DNA of 64,000 bases. Origin: Pseudoxanthomonas wuyuanensis. Lineage in GTDB: Bacteria > Pseudomonadota > Gammaproteobacteria > Xanthomonadales > Xanthomonadaceae. A program made the translations under genes and the position numbers. The stretch is from NCBI RefSeq assembly GCF_900215535.1, contig NZ_OCND01000006.1, positions 186,001 through 250,000 of the forward strand. The letters run 5' to 3'. Below are positions 1 through 8,621 of this stretch, in pieces. The stretch's first letter is position 1, and every line of letters starts with the position of its first letter. The notes beneath the pieces were generated by a model, which saw only the letters and a list, made by a program, of their open reading frames with translations, was not told the DNA's origin and did no database searches.

Positions 1-486
1 CAGGTGCATCGCATCGCCATGCAGGAATGCCGAAGACAGCATCCGCAACGGCGACCACTCGGAACTTCGCTGCACATAGCGTAGGCGAAAGACGTTGCCC
101 AGCAGTCGGTCGTAGCCGGCGCGCAGCGGCCGCCAGGCCTGCGCTGCATCCGGATCGGCAAACAGCGTCCCGCCCTGCAGCGCGTCGATGAAACGGACAT
201 CGGTCAACGTCGCCTGGCCCACCTGGACGATGCGCCGCTTCTCCGGCAGCTCCGCCAGTTCGGCGGCTTCATCGCCGCGGCCGGCGTTTTGCAGGTAGCG
301 CACGTAAGCAGGCGCCTCGTAGCGGCCCAGGCCCGACTCGACGTAATAACGCTGCGCCTCGGCCAGAGCATCCCGGTCGCCTGATTGGAAACCGAAAAAC
401 ACCACGACATTGACCAGCACCAGCAGCATCGTCGCCAGCGGCAAGTTTTCGAGCGTCAGCGGCTTGTGCAGCGGCAGGATCAGCAT
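1..486 (-). CDS. Rhomboid-family intramembrane serine protease, N-terminal part (cut by window edge)
   Basis: The minus-strand frame opens at an ATG at 486 and stays open to base 1, giving 162 residues without a stop. A ribosome-binding site (CGGAGG) sits 7 bases upstream. The protein starts MLILPLHKPLTLENLPLAT, runs into a hydrophobic segment (about residues 18-33) and reaches FLHGDAMHL at the cut, which matches the rhomboid segment just before the first conserved membrane helix. Rhomboid proteases cleave substrates within the membrane using a Ser-His dyad; those residues would lie beyond the window, so activity cannot be judged. The long extramembrane insertion between residues 35 and 150 resembles the proteobacterial rhomboids with a large L1-type region. 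The family call is by recognition of the N-terminus and HGDxxHL motif. Confidence 0.75.
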   Translation of the reverse strand, partial: MLILPLHKPLTLENLPLATMLLVLVNVVVFFGFQSGDRDALAEAQRYYVESGLGRYEAPAYVRYLQNAGRGDEAAELAELPEKRRIVQVGQATLTDVRFIDALQGGTLFADPDAAQAWRPLRAGYDRLLGNVFRLRYVQRSSEWSPLRMLSSAFLHGDAMHL

Positions 487-733
487 GGACGGACCTCCGT
501 GTCGGTCAGGGTCTTTGGCGGCCCCTGTCCGGCGCAGCTTCGGCGATTGCCGCGGCGCTTGCAAGCGCGCAGCCCCCTGGGTTGCGGCGCGGAAATGCCA
601 CAATGCCTTCCATCGAGCCGGCCCCGGGATGGCAGGTTGTGCGTTAGCAGCTACAGCCGCGATGCCCATGCCGCACCTGGTCGCAACCGAAGCCGCTACC
701 GCAGGAGCAGCGACGGCCTGCTGGGCGGTTCAC
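487..733. other. Intergenic spacer without a supported gene
   Basis: This stretch lies between the rhomboid start and the MITE-like repeat. Frames are open here, but they lack start signals and recognisable protein sequence. Bases around 679-701 resemble a decayed arm of the REP-type palindrome found elsewhere in the window (about 15 of 23 positions), which is too weak to call. Confidence 0.4.
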
Positions 734-890
734 TAGAGCGTGTTATGGCCTTTGGGGTGAGTGCGAAGGCCGCTGCCGCAGTCGCGTTGCCCGGCTTGCC
801 TTGGGCACCACCCAAGGACGGCGCCGGACGCCTTGCTGCAACGGCGCTGACGCGCAACGCATCTCATCCCAAAGTTCATAACACGCTCTA
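734..890. repeat. MITE-like element with 28-bp terminal inverted repeats
   Basis: A 157-bp segment begins TAGAGCGTGTTATG and ends with the inverse complement of the same sequence. The first 28 bases of the two ends agree at 25 positions. It carries no transposase and sits 43 bp before greB. Related single ends occur at 19839-19866 and 47131-47166. TA-flanked short inverted repeats of this form are typical of miniature elements mobilised by IS5- or IS630-type transposases; the parent family is an inference. Confidence 0.7.
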
Positions 891-933
891 AGATCACGAC
901 CCCATCCCGGTCCGCAGTTTCCAGGAATACCCG

Positions 934-1443
934 ATGAGCCGCTGGCGCCCCCCCGCAGAAAAAAGCACCGCGCTGATCACCCGCGAAGGCCACGCCCTGT
1001 TGAAATCCGAACTGGATGAGCTGTGGCGGCTCAAACGTCCGGAGGTGGTCCGGGCGCTGGCCGCGGCCGCAGCCGAAGGCGACCGCTCGGAGAATGCCGA
1101 ATACACCTACCGCAAGAAGCAGTTGGGCGAAATCGACCGCCGCGTGCGCTACCTGAGCAAGCGTCTGGAAAGCCTGCGGGTGGTCGAGACCGCCCCCTCG
1201 GATCCGGAAGCGGTATTCTTCGGCGCCTGGGTGGAAGTGGAGAACATCGCCACCGGCGAACTGGCCCGTTATCGCATCGTCGGCCCGGACGAAACCGACG
1301 CCCCGCGCGGCTACATCAGCATCGATTCGCCGCTGGCGCGCGCTTTGCTGAAAAAGCGGCTTGACGACGAAATCGAAGCCAGCCTCCCCGGCGGTGCCAC
1401 CCGCTTGGCGATCGTCGCGGTCAGCTACGATCCGGGCGGCTGA
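934..1443 (+). CDS. greB: Transcription elongation factor GreB
   Basis: The 169-residue protein has the Gre-factor architecture: an N-terminal coiled coil (about residues 10-85) and a C-terminal FKBP-like domain. The coiled-coil tip carries GDRSENAEY at residues 49-57, so both acidic residues (D50 and E53) that coordinate the catalytic Mg2+ in the RNA polymerase secondary channel are present. Gre factors stimulate cleavage of backtracked RNA. Length and the basic N-terminus fit GreB better than GreA. The ATG at 934 starts MSRWRPP, a common GreB beginning in this group. It lies directly downstream of the MITE-like repeat, which therefore sits in or near its promoter. Confidence 0.93.
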   Translation: MSRWRPPAEKSTALITREGHALLKSELDELWRLKRPEVVRALAAAAAEGDRSENAEYTYRKKQLGEIDRRVRYLSKRLESLRVVETAPSDPEAVFFGAWVEVENIATGELARYRIVGPDETDAPRGYISIDSPLARALLKKRLDDEIEASLPGGATRLAIVAVSYDPGG

Positions 1444-1595
1444 GGCCGGTGCGCGGCGCAGCCACCTGACGCATGCATTGCCCGGTCGCTCATGTGCCCG
1501 TGCGTACACTGCGCCTTCTGCGCTCCGCCCCGCGCCAGCGGGCTGCGTCCGCGACCGAATTCGAACAGTGCTTGCACCTGCATCAGGAGACTCCC

Positions 1596-2255
1596 ATGGG
1601 ATATTGGATCCGCATCGACACCCCGCACGGCCAGATTTCCGCCTGGAAAGCCGAGCCAGCACAACCGGCGCGCGGCGCCCTGGTCGTGGTGCAGGAGATC
1701 TTCGGCGTCAACCGCCACATCCGCGATGTGGCCGAGGGCTTCGCCGCCGCCGGTTATGTCGCGCTGGCGCCGGCCTATTTCGACGCCATCGAATCCGGTG
1801 TGGAACTGGACTACGACGATGCCGGTATCGCCAGGGGCCGCGAACTGATCGCGCAGCTGGGACTGGAGGCCGCGCAATCCATCACAGCCAGCGCCGCCAA
1901 TGCGCTGGCCGGCGAAGGCAAGGTCGGCACGGTCGGCTATTGCTGGGGCGGCACGGTCGCGTTGCTGGCGGCGCTGCGGCTGGGTCTGCCCTCGGTGAGC
2001 TACTACGGCGCGCGCAATGTGCCGTTCCTTCGCGAACCGGCGAAAGCGCCGGTGATGTTCCATTTCGGCGAGTACGACAAGTCCATCCCTGCCGAAGCGG
2101 TACAGCAGCACCGCGATCTGCTGCCGCAGATGGATGTTTACACCTACCCGGCCGGGCACGGTTTCAGTTGCGATGCGCGCGCCGACTATGAGCCGGTCAG
2201 CGCCGGACTGGCGCGCGAACGCACGCTGGAATTCTTCGCCAGGCATCTGGCATGA
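1596..2255 (+). CDS. Dienelactone hydrolase family protein
   Basis: Alpha/beta hydrolase of 219 residues. The Cys-Asp-His triad of the family is visible: C116 in GYCWGG, D161 in FGEYDK and H188 in PAGHGF; E34 in VQEIFG is also conserved. Characterised members hydrolyse dienelactone in chlorocatechol breakdown, but most genomic homologues have unknown substrates and nothing nearby suggests an aromatic pathway. An in-frame start 123 bases further upstream is possible, but CAGGAG five bases before the ATG at 1596 and the family's N-terminal sequence support the shorter form. The stop overlaps the next start by four bases (ATGA), implying translational coupling with the HIT gene. Confidence 0.88.
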   Translation: MGYWIRIDTPHGQISAWKAEPAQPARGALVVVQEIFGVNRHIRDVAEGFAAAGYVALAPAYFDAIESGVELDYDDAGIARGRELIAQLGLEAAQSITASAANALAGEGKVGTVGYCWGGTVALLAALRLGLPSVSYYGARNVPFLREPAKAPVMFHFGEYDKSIPAEAVQQHRDLLPQMDVYTYPAGHGFSCDARADYEPVSAGLARERTLEFFARHLA

Positions 2256-2659
2256 GCGGCTTCCAGCTCGACCCGCGGCTGGCCACCGACAGCGTTTTCG
2301 TCGCCGACGGACCGCTCTCGCAGGTGCGGCTGATGAACGATGCCCGTTACCGCTGGCTGCTGCTGGTGCCGCGCGTGGACGGGGCGGTGGAATGGCTGGA
2401 TCTGGACGGCGGCCAGCAGCGCCTGCTGCTGGCGGAAATCAACCAGGTCGGCGCGCTGCTGCGTTCCGGGCCGGGCACGAGCAAGCTCAATATCGGCGCC
2501 CTGGGCAACATCGTGCGGCAATTGCACATCCATCTGGTGGCGCGCCATGAGGGCGATGCGGCCTGGCCCGGACCGGTATGGGGCCACGGCCGCGCGGAGC
2601 CCTACCCGGACCAGGATCTCGCGCGCCATGTCGAAAACCTCCGCCAGCAACTACGATAG
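2252..2659 (+). CDS. HIT domain-containing protein
   Basis: The 135-residue protein has the histidine-triad segment QLHIHLVAR at residues 90-98. The first histidine of the usual HxHxH pattern is glutamine (Q90), while H92 and H94 are kept; H92 aligns with the catalytic histidine of HIT nucleotide hydrolases. The region after the triad (GDAAWPGPVWG) is typical of a proteobacterial HIT subfamily annotated only by domain. A role as a nucleotide phosphoramidase or hydrolase is inferred from the fold. It is translationally coupled to the dienelactone hydrolase upstream and followed 28 bp later by a small membrane protein gene. Confidence 0.85.
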   Translation: MSGFQLDPRLATDSVFVADGPLSQVRLMNDARYRWLLLVPRVDGAVEWLDLDGGQQRLLLAEINQVGALLRSGPGTSKLNIGALGNIVRQLHIHLVARHEGDAAWPGPVWGHGRAEPYPDQDLARHVENLRQQLR

Positions 2660-2687
2660 CGCGGCTACCAACACCAACCGGATCTCC

Positions 2688-2861
2688 ATGAAAGCCAACC
2701 TGATTCCCGCCCTGGTCCTGATCGTCATCGGCACGCTGTTCCTGCTCAACAACCTGGGCCTGACCAACCTGAGCCTGGGCAAGCTGATTTCCACCTGGTG
2801 GCCGGCGATTCTGGTCCTGGTCGGCATCAGCCTGCTGTTCAAGGACCGGAGCGGCAAGTAA
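2688..2861 (+). CDS. Small membrane protein with LiaI-LiaF-like (DUF5668) transmembrane region
   Basis: A 57-residue protein consisting almost wholly of two hydrophobic helices (about residues 5-23 and 36-51) joined by NNLGLTNLSLGKLISTWWPA, with a basic end (KDRSGK). The pattern 'LIVIGTLFLLNNLG ... WWPAILVLVGISLL' is typical of the LiaI-LiaF-like region found in short bacterial membrane proteins. The cellular role of the stand-alone form is not known. The ATG at 2688 is the only sensible start. It sits between the HIT gene and an RDD membrane protein on the same strand. Confidence 0.8.
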   Translation: MKANLIPALVLIVIGTLFLLNNLGLTNLSLGKLISTWWPAILVLVGISLLFKDRSGK

Positions 2862-2908
2862 CCGGGCGCCGCGATGGAGCGCCTGGGAGAGATTCTCGGG
2901 TACGGCGG

Positions 2909-3460
2909 ATGCAAGCGCTGAATCCCTATCGCCCGCCCGCCGCACCGCTGCAGGCCGGGCCCGCCAGCGAGCAACCGCTGGCGCCGCGCTGGCAAAGATT
3001 GCTGGCCTACCTGCTGGATTCCCTGCTGGTTATTGCCGCCTGGGGTTTCACCGGCTGGGCGGTCGCGCGCTGGACGGGGTTCGATCCCTCGGCGCCAAGC
3101 GGCAGCGCAGAAGTTCCCTCCGACCTGATGCAGGCAATCCTGCAACCCGGCGCGATACCCGACCAAGTGCTGGGTTTTGCGGTATTCCTGCTGCTGCAGG
3201 GGCCGCTGTTGTTCCTCCGCCAGCAGACGCTGGGCAAGGCGGTGCTGGGACTGCGGATTGTCGACATATCCGGCCGCAAGGCCGGTTTCGCCAGAATCGT
3301 GCTGACCCGCGAACTGCCGCTGTGGCTGCTGGGCGTGCTGCCGCTGGGCGCGGTCGCGGGGCTGCTGGAGCAGTTGCTGATCCTGCGCAAGGACCGGCGC
3401 TGCCTGCACGATCACGTCGCCGGAACGAAGGTGGTGAAGCTGGGCCGTTCGAACGGTTGA
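2909..3460 (+). CDS. RDD family membrane protein
   Basis: 183-residue inner-membrane protein. It has the RDD signatures: an arginine and aspartate in the first helix region (RWQRLLAYLLDSLL, about residues 28-41), the GKAVLGLRIVD segment between helices, and a C-terminal LHDHVAGTKVV. Three to four hydrophobic helices are visible. RDD proteins are mostly of unknown function; some have been linked to ion or osmolyte transport, which cannot be tested from sequence here. The start at 2909 has only a distant purine-rich stretch, so translation may depend on the upstream genes. Confidence 0.85.
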   Translation: MQALNPYRPPAAPLQAGPASEQPLAPRWQRLLAYLLDSLLVIAAWGFTGWAVARWTGFDPSAPSGSAEVPSDLMQAILQPGAIPDQVLGFAVFLLLQGPLLFLRQQTLGKAVLGLRIVDISGRKAGFARIVLTRELPLWLLGVLPLGAVAGLLEQLLILRKDRRCLHDHVAGTKVVKLGRSNG

Positions 3461-3509
3461 GCCGGACCAAAACCCGGCCCGAACGGACTTCATCCGGCAC
3501 AACGCAGGC

Positions 3510-4076
3510 TCAGGTCCGCGGCAGAGTCACCCCGGTCTGGCCCTGATACTTGCCGCCGCGGTCCTTGTAACTGGTTTCGCAGACTTCGTCGGATTCGAAG
3601 AACAGCATCTGCGCGACGCCTTCATTGGCGTAGATGCGCGCCGGCAGCGGCGTGGTGTTGCTGAACTCCAGCGTCACATGGCCTTCCCATTCCGGTTCCA
3701 GCGGGGTGACGTTGACGATGATGCCGCAGCGGGCATAGGTGCTCTTGCCCAGGCAGACCACCAACGTGCTGCGCGGGATGCGGAAGTATTCCACGGTACG
3801 CGCCAGCGCAAAGCTGTTGGGCGGAATGATGCAGACGTCCGATTCGATATCGACGAAGCTGCCGCTGTCGAAATGCTTGGGGTCGACAATCGTCGAATTG
3901 ATGTTGGTGAACACCTTGAACTCGCGCGAGCAGCGCACGTCGTAGCCGTAGCTGGAGGTGCCGTAGCTGACGATGCGTTCACCGTTGGCATGCTTGACCT
4001 GCCCCGGTTCGTACGGCTCGATCATGCCGTGCTGTTCGGCCATGCGGCGGATCCAACGGTCGCTCTTGATGCTCAT
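3510..4076 (-). CDS. dcd: dCTP deaminase
   Basis: 188 residues, the usual length for the homotrimeric enzyme that deaminates dCTP to dUTP and so feeds thymidylate synthesis. Characteristic segments are [14 protein letters not shown] at the N-terminus, [16 protein letters not shown], and [19 protein letters not shown], which includes the catalytic glutamate. The frame is open further upstream to 4250, but the MSIKSDRWI start with AGGAC upstream is the conserved one. The gene is convergent with the RDD gene (stop codons 49 bp apart). Confidence 0.95.
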   Translation of the reverse strand: MSIKSDRWIRRMAEQHGMIEPYEPGQVKHANGERIVSYGTSSYGYDVRCSREFKVFTNINSTIVDPKHFDSGSFVDIESDVCIIPPNSFALARTVEYFRIPRSTLVVCLGKSTYARCGIIVNVTPLEPEWEGHVTLEFSNTTPLPARIYANEGVAQMLFFESDEVCETSYKDRGGKYQGQTGVTLPRT

Positions 4077-4212
4077 GCAGTGTCCTGGTTCTGGATGGGG
4101 GCCTCCACCGCCGACCGGTTCGTGTCCGGCCGGCCCGATGGCCTGGGGCGATGCGCATTGTAGAGCGGAGCTCGCCCGGCCGCTCTCCACCGGGTGCCAA
4201 GCGCGAAGCACC

Positions 4213-4365
4213 AACAGGTTGTTGAAAGAAGCGCGTCCTGCGTTTTTCAAATCACCGGGCCGGCACCTGTCCGGAACGGTTCCCGACGAATCAATCGCTT
4301 ACGCACTGGCTGCGCCGTCGCGGCCCATCCCTGGTCGCGCAAGCAGGCTGTTTCGACAACCTGCT
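4213..4365. repeat. Segment bounded by 17-bp imperfect inverted repeats, overlapping the apbC stop codon
   Basis: The ends read AACAGGTTGTTGAAAGA and, on the other strand, AGCAGGTTGTCGAAACA (14 of 17 identical), enclosing about 120 bp without an open gene. The right end contributes the last codon and stop of the Mrp/ApbC gene. It may be a small mobile element remnant or simply a stem that forms in the 3' end of that transcript. Confidence 0.4.
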
Positions 4366-5413
4366 AAACCAGCGAGGATGCAATCGGCATCGCCGCCCGC
4401 GGCCGCATCGCCAGCCGCGCCGCCATCACCCGGGCGGTCTGGCGGTAAGCCTGGGCGACCGCCGAATCCGGCGCCGACACGACCACCGGCTGGCCCGCGT
4501 CGCCCTGTTCGCGGATGGCGATGTCCAGCGGCAGCGAGCCCAGCAGCGGCACGCCGTACTGCGCCGCCATCCGCTGGCCGCCGCCCTCGCCGAACAGATG
4601 CTCGACATGGCCGCAGTTCGAACAGGTATGCACCGCCATGTTCTCGATGATGCCCAGCACCGGCACATCGACCTTCTCGAACATCTTCAGCGCCTTCTTC
4701 GCATCCAGCGTGGCGATGTCCTGCGGCGTGGTGACGATCACCGCCCCGGCCACCGGAATCTTCTGCGCCAGGGTCAGCTGGATGTCGCCGGTGCCCGGCG
4801 GCAGGTCGATCAGCAGATAGTCCAGATCGCCCCACAGTGTGTCGTTGAGCAACTGGGTCAGCGCCGACGTCGCCATCGGACCGCGCCAGATCATCGGCGT
4901 GTCGGCCTCGACCAGGAACCCGATCGACATCGCCTCCACCCCGAACGCCCGCATCGGCTCGATCGACTTGTTGTCCGGACTCTCCGGCTTGCCGCTCAAG
5001 CCCAGCATGGCCGGGATGCTTGGACCGTACACATCCGCATCCAGCACCCCCACCCGCGCCCCTTCCAATTGCAGCGCCAGCGCCAGGTTGACCGCCGTGG
5101 TCGACTTGCCCACCCCACCCTTGCCCGAACCGACGGCAATGATGTTGCGGACGCGCGGGAGGGGGGTCAGGTTGGGCTGGACGGCGTGCGACACAACCCG
5201 GAAGTCCAGCTTGAACCCGCCAAGTCCGGCACCTTCTGCGGCCAACGCCGCCTCAACCTGCTCTCGCAGAACCCCAGCCAGACCCTCGGCAGGGAAACCC
5301 AGGGTTAGATGGACTTGCCGGGCTTCCGTGGGGCCTTGCGACTGAACCCGAGAACCCGTTTCCGCCAGGGAGACGGACTCCCCAGCCAGGGAAATATGTG
5401 ACAGAAGTTGCAC
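4364..5413 (-). CDS. apbC: Iron-sulfur cluster carrier protein, Mrp/ApbC family
   Basis: P-loop NTPase of 349 residues that binds and transfers [4Fe-4S] clusters to apoproteins. The deviant Walker A GSGKGGVGKS lies at residues 95-104, Walker B-type LLIDLPPGTGD at about 200-210, and the cluster-binding CxxC at C264 and C267 (HTCSNCGH). About 90 residues precede the P-loop, the size of a DUF59/MIP18-like domain, although its sequence is weak. The GTG at 5413 has no good ribosome-binding site, so the true start could be internal. It is divergent from the TonB-dependent receptor, with a CRP-type site only 25 bp upstream of this start. Confidence 0.9.
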   Translation of the reverse strand: MQLLSHISLAGESVSLAETGSRVQSQGPTEARQVHLTLGFPAEGLAGVLREQVEAALAAEGAGLGGFKLDFRVVSHAVQPNLTPLPRVRNIIAVGSGKGGVGKSTTAVNLALALQLEGARVGVLDADVYGPSIPAMLGLSGKPESPDNKSIEPMRAFGVEAMSIGFLVEADTPMIWRGPMATSALTQLLNDTLWGDLDYLLIDLPPGTGDIQLTLAQKIPVAGAVIVTTPQDIATLDAKKALKMFEKVDVPVLGIIENMAVHTCSNCGHVEHLFGEGGGQRMAAQYGVPLLGSLPLDIAIREQGDAGQPVVVSAPDSAVAQAYRQTARVMAARLAMRPRAAMPIASSLV

Positions 5414-5437
5414 AAATAATCCAGATTGTCATATTTT

Positions 5438-5453
5438 TGTGACTTGTGTCACA
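5438..5453. promoter_or_regulatory. Perfect CRP/Clp-type binding site
   Basis: TGTGA-N6-TCACA occurs exactly, inside the AT-rich 197-bp spacer between divergent apbC and the TonB-dependent receptor. This is the core consensus of CRP and of its xanthomonad homologue Clp. It ends 157 bp before the receptor start and begins 25 bp from the apbC start, so it could act on either gene; control of the receptor is the more natural guess. Confidence 0.6.
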
Positions 5454-5610
5454 ATTTTAAAAGTAACATCAGTAACATTTTCCTGTGCTATAGGCGCGTC
5501 TGTTAATGGCATGTTAACGTCGGGCCACAGGGAAATTCGCATTGCGGTTTGGACTCAAGGAAGCAGTCCATGGGGGCCGCATCTATTGGATAGTTTAGGG
5601 GATTCACAAC

Positions 5611-8448
5611 ATGACAGTTCGTAATTCGCTTTCTCCAAAGCGTAGTCGTCTAAGTGCCGCATTGTTCGCCGCCATCCTGACGCCTGTGACAGCTTCAACC
5701 TTCGCACAGCAAATCGAAGAGTCCCAGAAGACCTCGACAGCGACCACTTTAGACAAGGTTGTAGTAACCGGCTCGTTGATTCCTCAGACCACAAAGGAAA
5801 CATTCACTCCGGTTACCGTGATTTCGGCCGAAGACATTCAGGCCCGCGGCTTCTCCAGCGTCTCCGACGTATTGCAGCAATCCTCCTTCGCTACCGGCGG
5901 CATCCAGGGCTCCCAGAGTTCGGCATCCTTCACTCAGGGTGCGGAAACGGTCAGCATGTTCGGCTTGAACCCGGGCTATACCAAGTACCTCATCAACGGT
6001 CGGCCGATGGCCGACTATCCGGCGCTGTACAACGGTAGCGACACGTTCAACAACATCAGCGGTATTCCTGTCGATCTGGTCGAGCGTATCGAAATTCTCC
6101 CCGGTGGTCAGTCTTCGCTGTATGGTTCCGACGCCATCGCCGGCGTCGTGAACGTCATCCTCAAGACACGGGTCGACAACACCACTATCAGTATCCGCGG
6201 GGGCACCTACACTGATGGCGGCGGCGACTCCGGGCGCGTCACCTTGGCTACGGGTTTCAGTGCGGCAGATGATCGCCTGAACGGCGTCTTTGGGGTCCAA
6301 TACGAGAGCAGCGAGCCCATCTGGGCCTACCAACGCGATATCACCAAGCAATACTACCGCAATGGCACTTCAGCGCCGCTGGCGAGCCGCGATTGGTTGG
6401 TATACAGCCCGTTCACCAGCTACGCCTTTCTCGACCCGAATAACTGCGCCAACGTGACGGATGCCTTCGGTGGCACCGAAGGTTTGCAAACAAGGCCGAA
6501 CTTTGGCGATGAAAACTACTGTGGCTCATTCTTCACGCCGGGCTATCGCACGCTGAAGAATGGCAAGGATTCGCTACAGGTCTACAGCCATGCGACCTTT
6601 GACCTTAACGACAACCATCAGCTGTATGCCGACGTCCTTTACAACGACGAAGAGGTCAAATACCACGTCGGCTCCAACTACACTTGGTGGGGTACCGGCG
6701 TCGAATGGGGTTATTACTATGACCCTGACCTGGACGATTTCCTGAACTTGCAACGCGCCTTTGCGCCGGAGGAGATGGGGGCCGGTGGGTTCGAGAACTC
6801 GATGAACAAGGACAAGACCGAATCCTGGCACGTCACCTTGGGTGCCAAGGGGCGCATTGGCGCCTCCAAGTGGGACTACGATATTGGCCTGACCAGCACA
6901 CGCTACGAGTTGGACGAACAGGGCTTCGCCCGCTTTGCAGGCCCGATCAACGACTACTTCCAGAACAAGGTGCTCGGACCCGAATTGGGTCTGGATCCAT
7001 ACTACGGTGCGTACCCGGTGTTCCAGCCGGACTATGCCGCGTTCTACACGATGATGTCGCCGGAAGACTTCCGCAGTTTCACGGGTTACACCAGTTCCAA
7101 GAGCAAGACGACCAATGACATGCTGCGCGGCCAGCTGACAAACAGCGAATTGTTCTCGTTGCCTGGCGGCAGTGCCGGTCTCGCAGTGGCGCTTGAAGCT
7201 GGACAGGAAGAATGGAGCTACAAGCCGGACGCACGCCTGTTGAATGGCGAGGTCTGGGGTACCACCTCGGTCGATGGTGGCGGCGAGCGTGATCGCTATG
7301 CAGCCATCGCCGAACTCAGGCTGCCGGTATTCGACCCGCTGACCATTTCGCTTTCCGGCCGCTATGACCGGTTTGAACCGGATGGCGCGGAAACCGTAGA
7401 CAAGACAACTTATTCGCTGGGCATCGAATACCGCCCGGTCGAAAGTTTCCTGTTGCGCGGCAAGTACGGCACGGCATTCAAGGCACCGACGCTGGCGGAT
7501 CAGTTCCAGGCAGAAAGCGGCTATTACAACTTGGTGACGGACTATTACAACTGCCAGTTGCTTGGTTTTGACCCGACCGAAGTCGATCAGTGCCCGGCAG
7601 CGTTCTCGAACCGCCAGTTCTTCGGTACGACAGAAGGCAGCCGCGATCTGGAACCGCTGAACGCCGATGTCTGGAATGTCGGTTTTGTCTGGGCACCGCT
7701 ACCGGCACTGTCGTTCACCGCAGACTACTTCCGCTGGGATATTCGCGATGAGGTTGGCTCACAGGATCCGGACGGCCTGGCGCTACGCGAGATGTATTGC
7801 CGTACGGGTGCAAATGGCTATGACATCAACGCTCCTGTGTGTGTCGATGCGCTGTCCAAGATCACTCGAGACAGTCTGAACCGCATCACAGAAATTTATA
7901 CGCCGAAGGTCAACGAGGCGCAAGAAATCCTGGAAGCGGTAAACGTCAGTGCCAACTATGTATGGGACACTGGCGTTTACGGCCAGTTGATGTTCCGTGG
8001 TTCGTACACCAACAACCTGAAACATGAGTTCGTGGCGTTCGAAGGCGACGAGCCGATCGATCTGTTGCGTAATCCTGGCTGGAGCAGCGATCCCAAGAGC
8101 AAGGCCAATGCCTCGGTGACCTGGCGTAAGGACAACTGGAGCACCACTCTCTACGCCAACCGCATCGGCCATACGCCGAACTACCGTGCGCGGGTGCTGG
8201 AGACCTACGACGATCCGACCGGTCGGGCCGGCAAGTTGAAGCCGTTCACGACCTACAACTTCAGCGTGAGCTACTCACCATTGGATGCTCTGGATCTGTC
8301 ACTGTCGGTTAGCAACCTGCTAAACGACATGCCGCCGGAAGATCGTACCTATCCGGGCACGTCTGGTGCACCCTACAACAGCTCACAATACAGCGCCTAT
8401 GGGCGTGCGGTATATGTTGAAGCGCGCTACATGTTCGGAGCCAAGTAA
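5611..8448 (+). CDS. TonB-dependent outer-membrane receptor
   Basis: 945 residues. Residues 1 to about 32 form a signal peptide ending ASTFAQ. A short linker with TLDKVVVTGS leads into a plug domain (about 60-180: PVTVISAEDIQARGF, INGRPMADYPAL, VERIEILPGGQSSLYGSDAIAGVVNVIL). The remaining ~750 residues form the barrel, including the receptor signature FKAPTLADQF and a C-terminal aromatic strand ending ARYMFGAK. It imports an unknown ligand using TonB energy. The family resembles the large xanthomonad receptors often linked to peptide or glycan uptake; no adjacent enzyme identifies the substrate. The gene stands alone, with a CRP-type site upstream and a strong terminator downstream, and its base composition is visibly less GC-rich than its neighbours. 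Confidence 0.93.
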   Translation: MTVRNSLSPKRSRLSAALFAAILTPVTASTFAQQIEESQKTSTATTLDKVVVTGSLIPQTTKETFTPVTVISAEDIQARGFSSVSDVLQQSSFATGGIQGSQSSASFTQGAETVSMFGLNPGYTKYLINGRPMADYPALYNGSDTFNNISGIPVDLVERIEILPGGQSSLYGSDAIAGVVNVILKTRVDNTTISIRGGTYTDGGGDSGRVTLATGFSAADDRLNGVFGVQYESSEPIWAYQRDITKQYYRNGTSAPLASRDWLVYSPFTSYAFLDPNNCANVTDAFGGTEGLQTRPNFGDENYCGSFFTPGYRTLKNGKDSLQVYSHATFDLNDNHQLYADVLYNDEEVKYHVGSNYTWWGTGVEWGYYYDPDLDDFLNLQRAFAPEEMGAGGFENSMNKDKTESWHVTLGAKGRIGASKWDYDIGLTSTRYELDEQGFARFAGPINDYFQNKVLGPELGLDPYYGAYPVFQPDYAAFYTMMSPEDFRSFTGYTSSKSKTTNDMLRGQLTNSELFSLPGGSAGLAVALEAGQEEWSYKPDARLLNGEVWGTTSVDGGGERDRYAAIAELRLPVFDPLTISLSGRYDRFEPDGAETVDKTTYSLGIEYRPVESFLLRGKYGTAFKAPTLADQFQAESGYYNLVTDYYNCQLLGFDPTEVDQCPAAFSNRQFFGTTEGSRDLEPLNADVWNVGFVWAPLPALSFTADYFRWDIRDEVGSQDPDGLALREMYCRTGANGYDINAPVCVDALSKITRDSLNRITEIYTPKVNEAQEILEAVNVSANYVWDTGVYGQLMFRGSYTNNLKHEFVAFEGDEPIDLLRNPGWSSDPKSKANASVTWRKDNWSTTLYANRIGHTPNYRARVLETYDDPTGRAGKLKPFTTYNFSVSYSPLDALDLSLSVSNLLNDMPPEDRTYPGTSGAPYNSSQYSAYGRAVYVEARYMFGAK

Positions 8449-8478
8449 CGGTTCTCCCCGTACCAGGCTGCTGTTCAG

Positions 8479-8507
8479 GACCCCGCCAGAAGGCGGGGTC
8501 TTTTTTT
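8479..8507 (+). terminator. Rho-independent terminator of the TonB-dependent receptor gene
   Basis: A perfect 9-bp stem GACCCCGCC/GGCGGGGTC with a 4-base loop is followed by seven T residues, 30 bp after the receptor stop codon. Confidence 0.92.
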
Positions 8508-8621
8508 GGACTATCCGCCCCTTCCATACGCCAGCGAATGCGGTATAAAGGCAGCAATCCGGGATGGCCCCAAGTGAGCCTGTCCTGGGAACTGACCAAC
8601 TCATTCCCTGGGAGGGGAACC

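Noticed and set aside
385..891. Possible 168-residue gene upstream of greB
   Set aside because: It overlaps the rhomboid start and the MITE-like repeat, is extremely Arg/Ser-rich and lacks a start signal.
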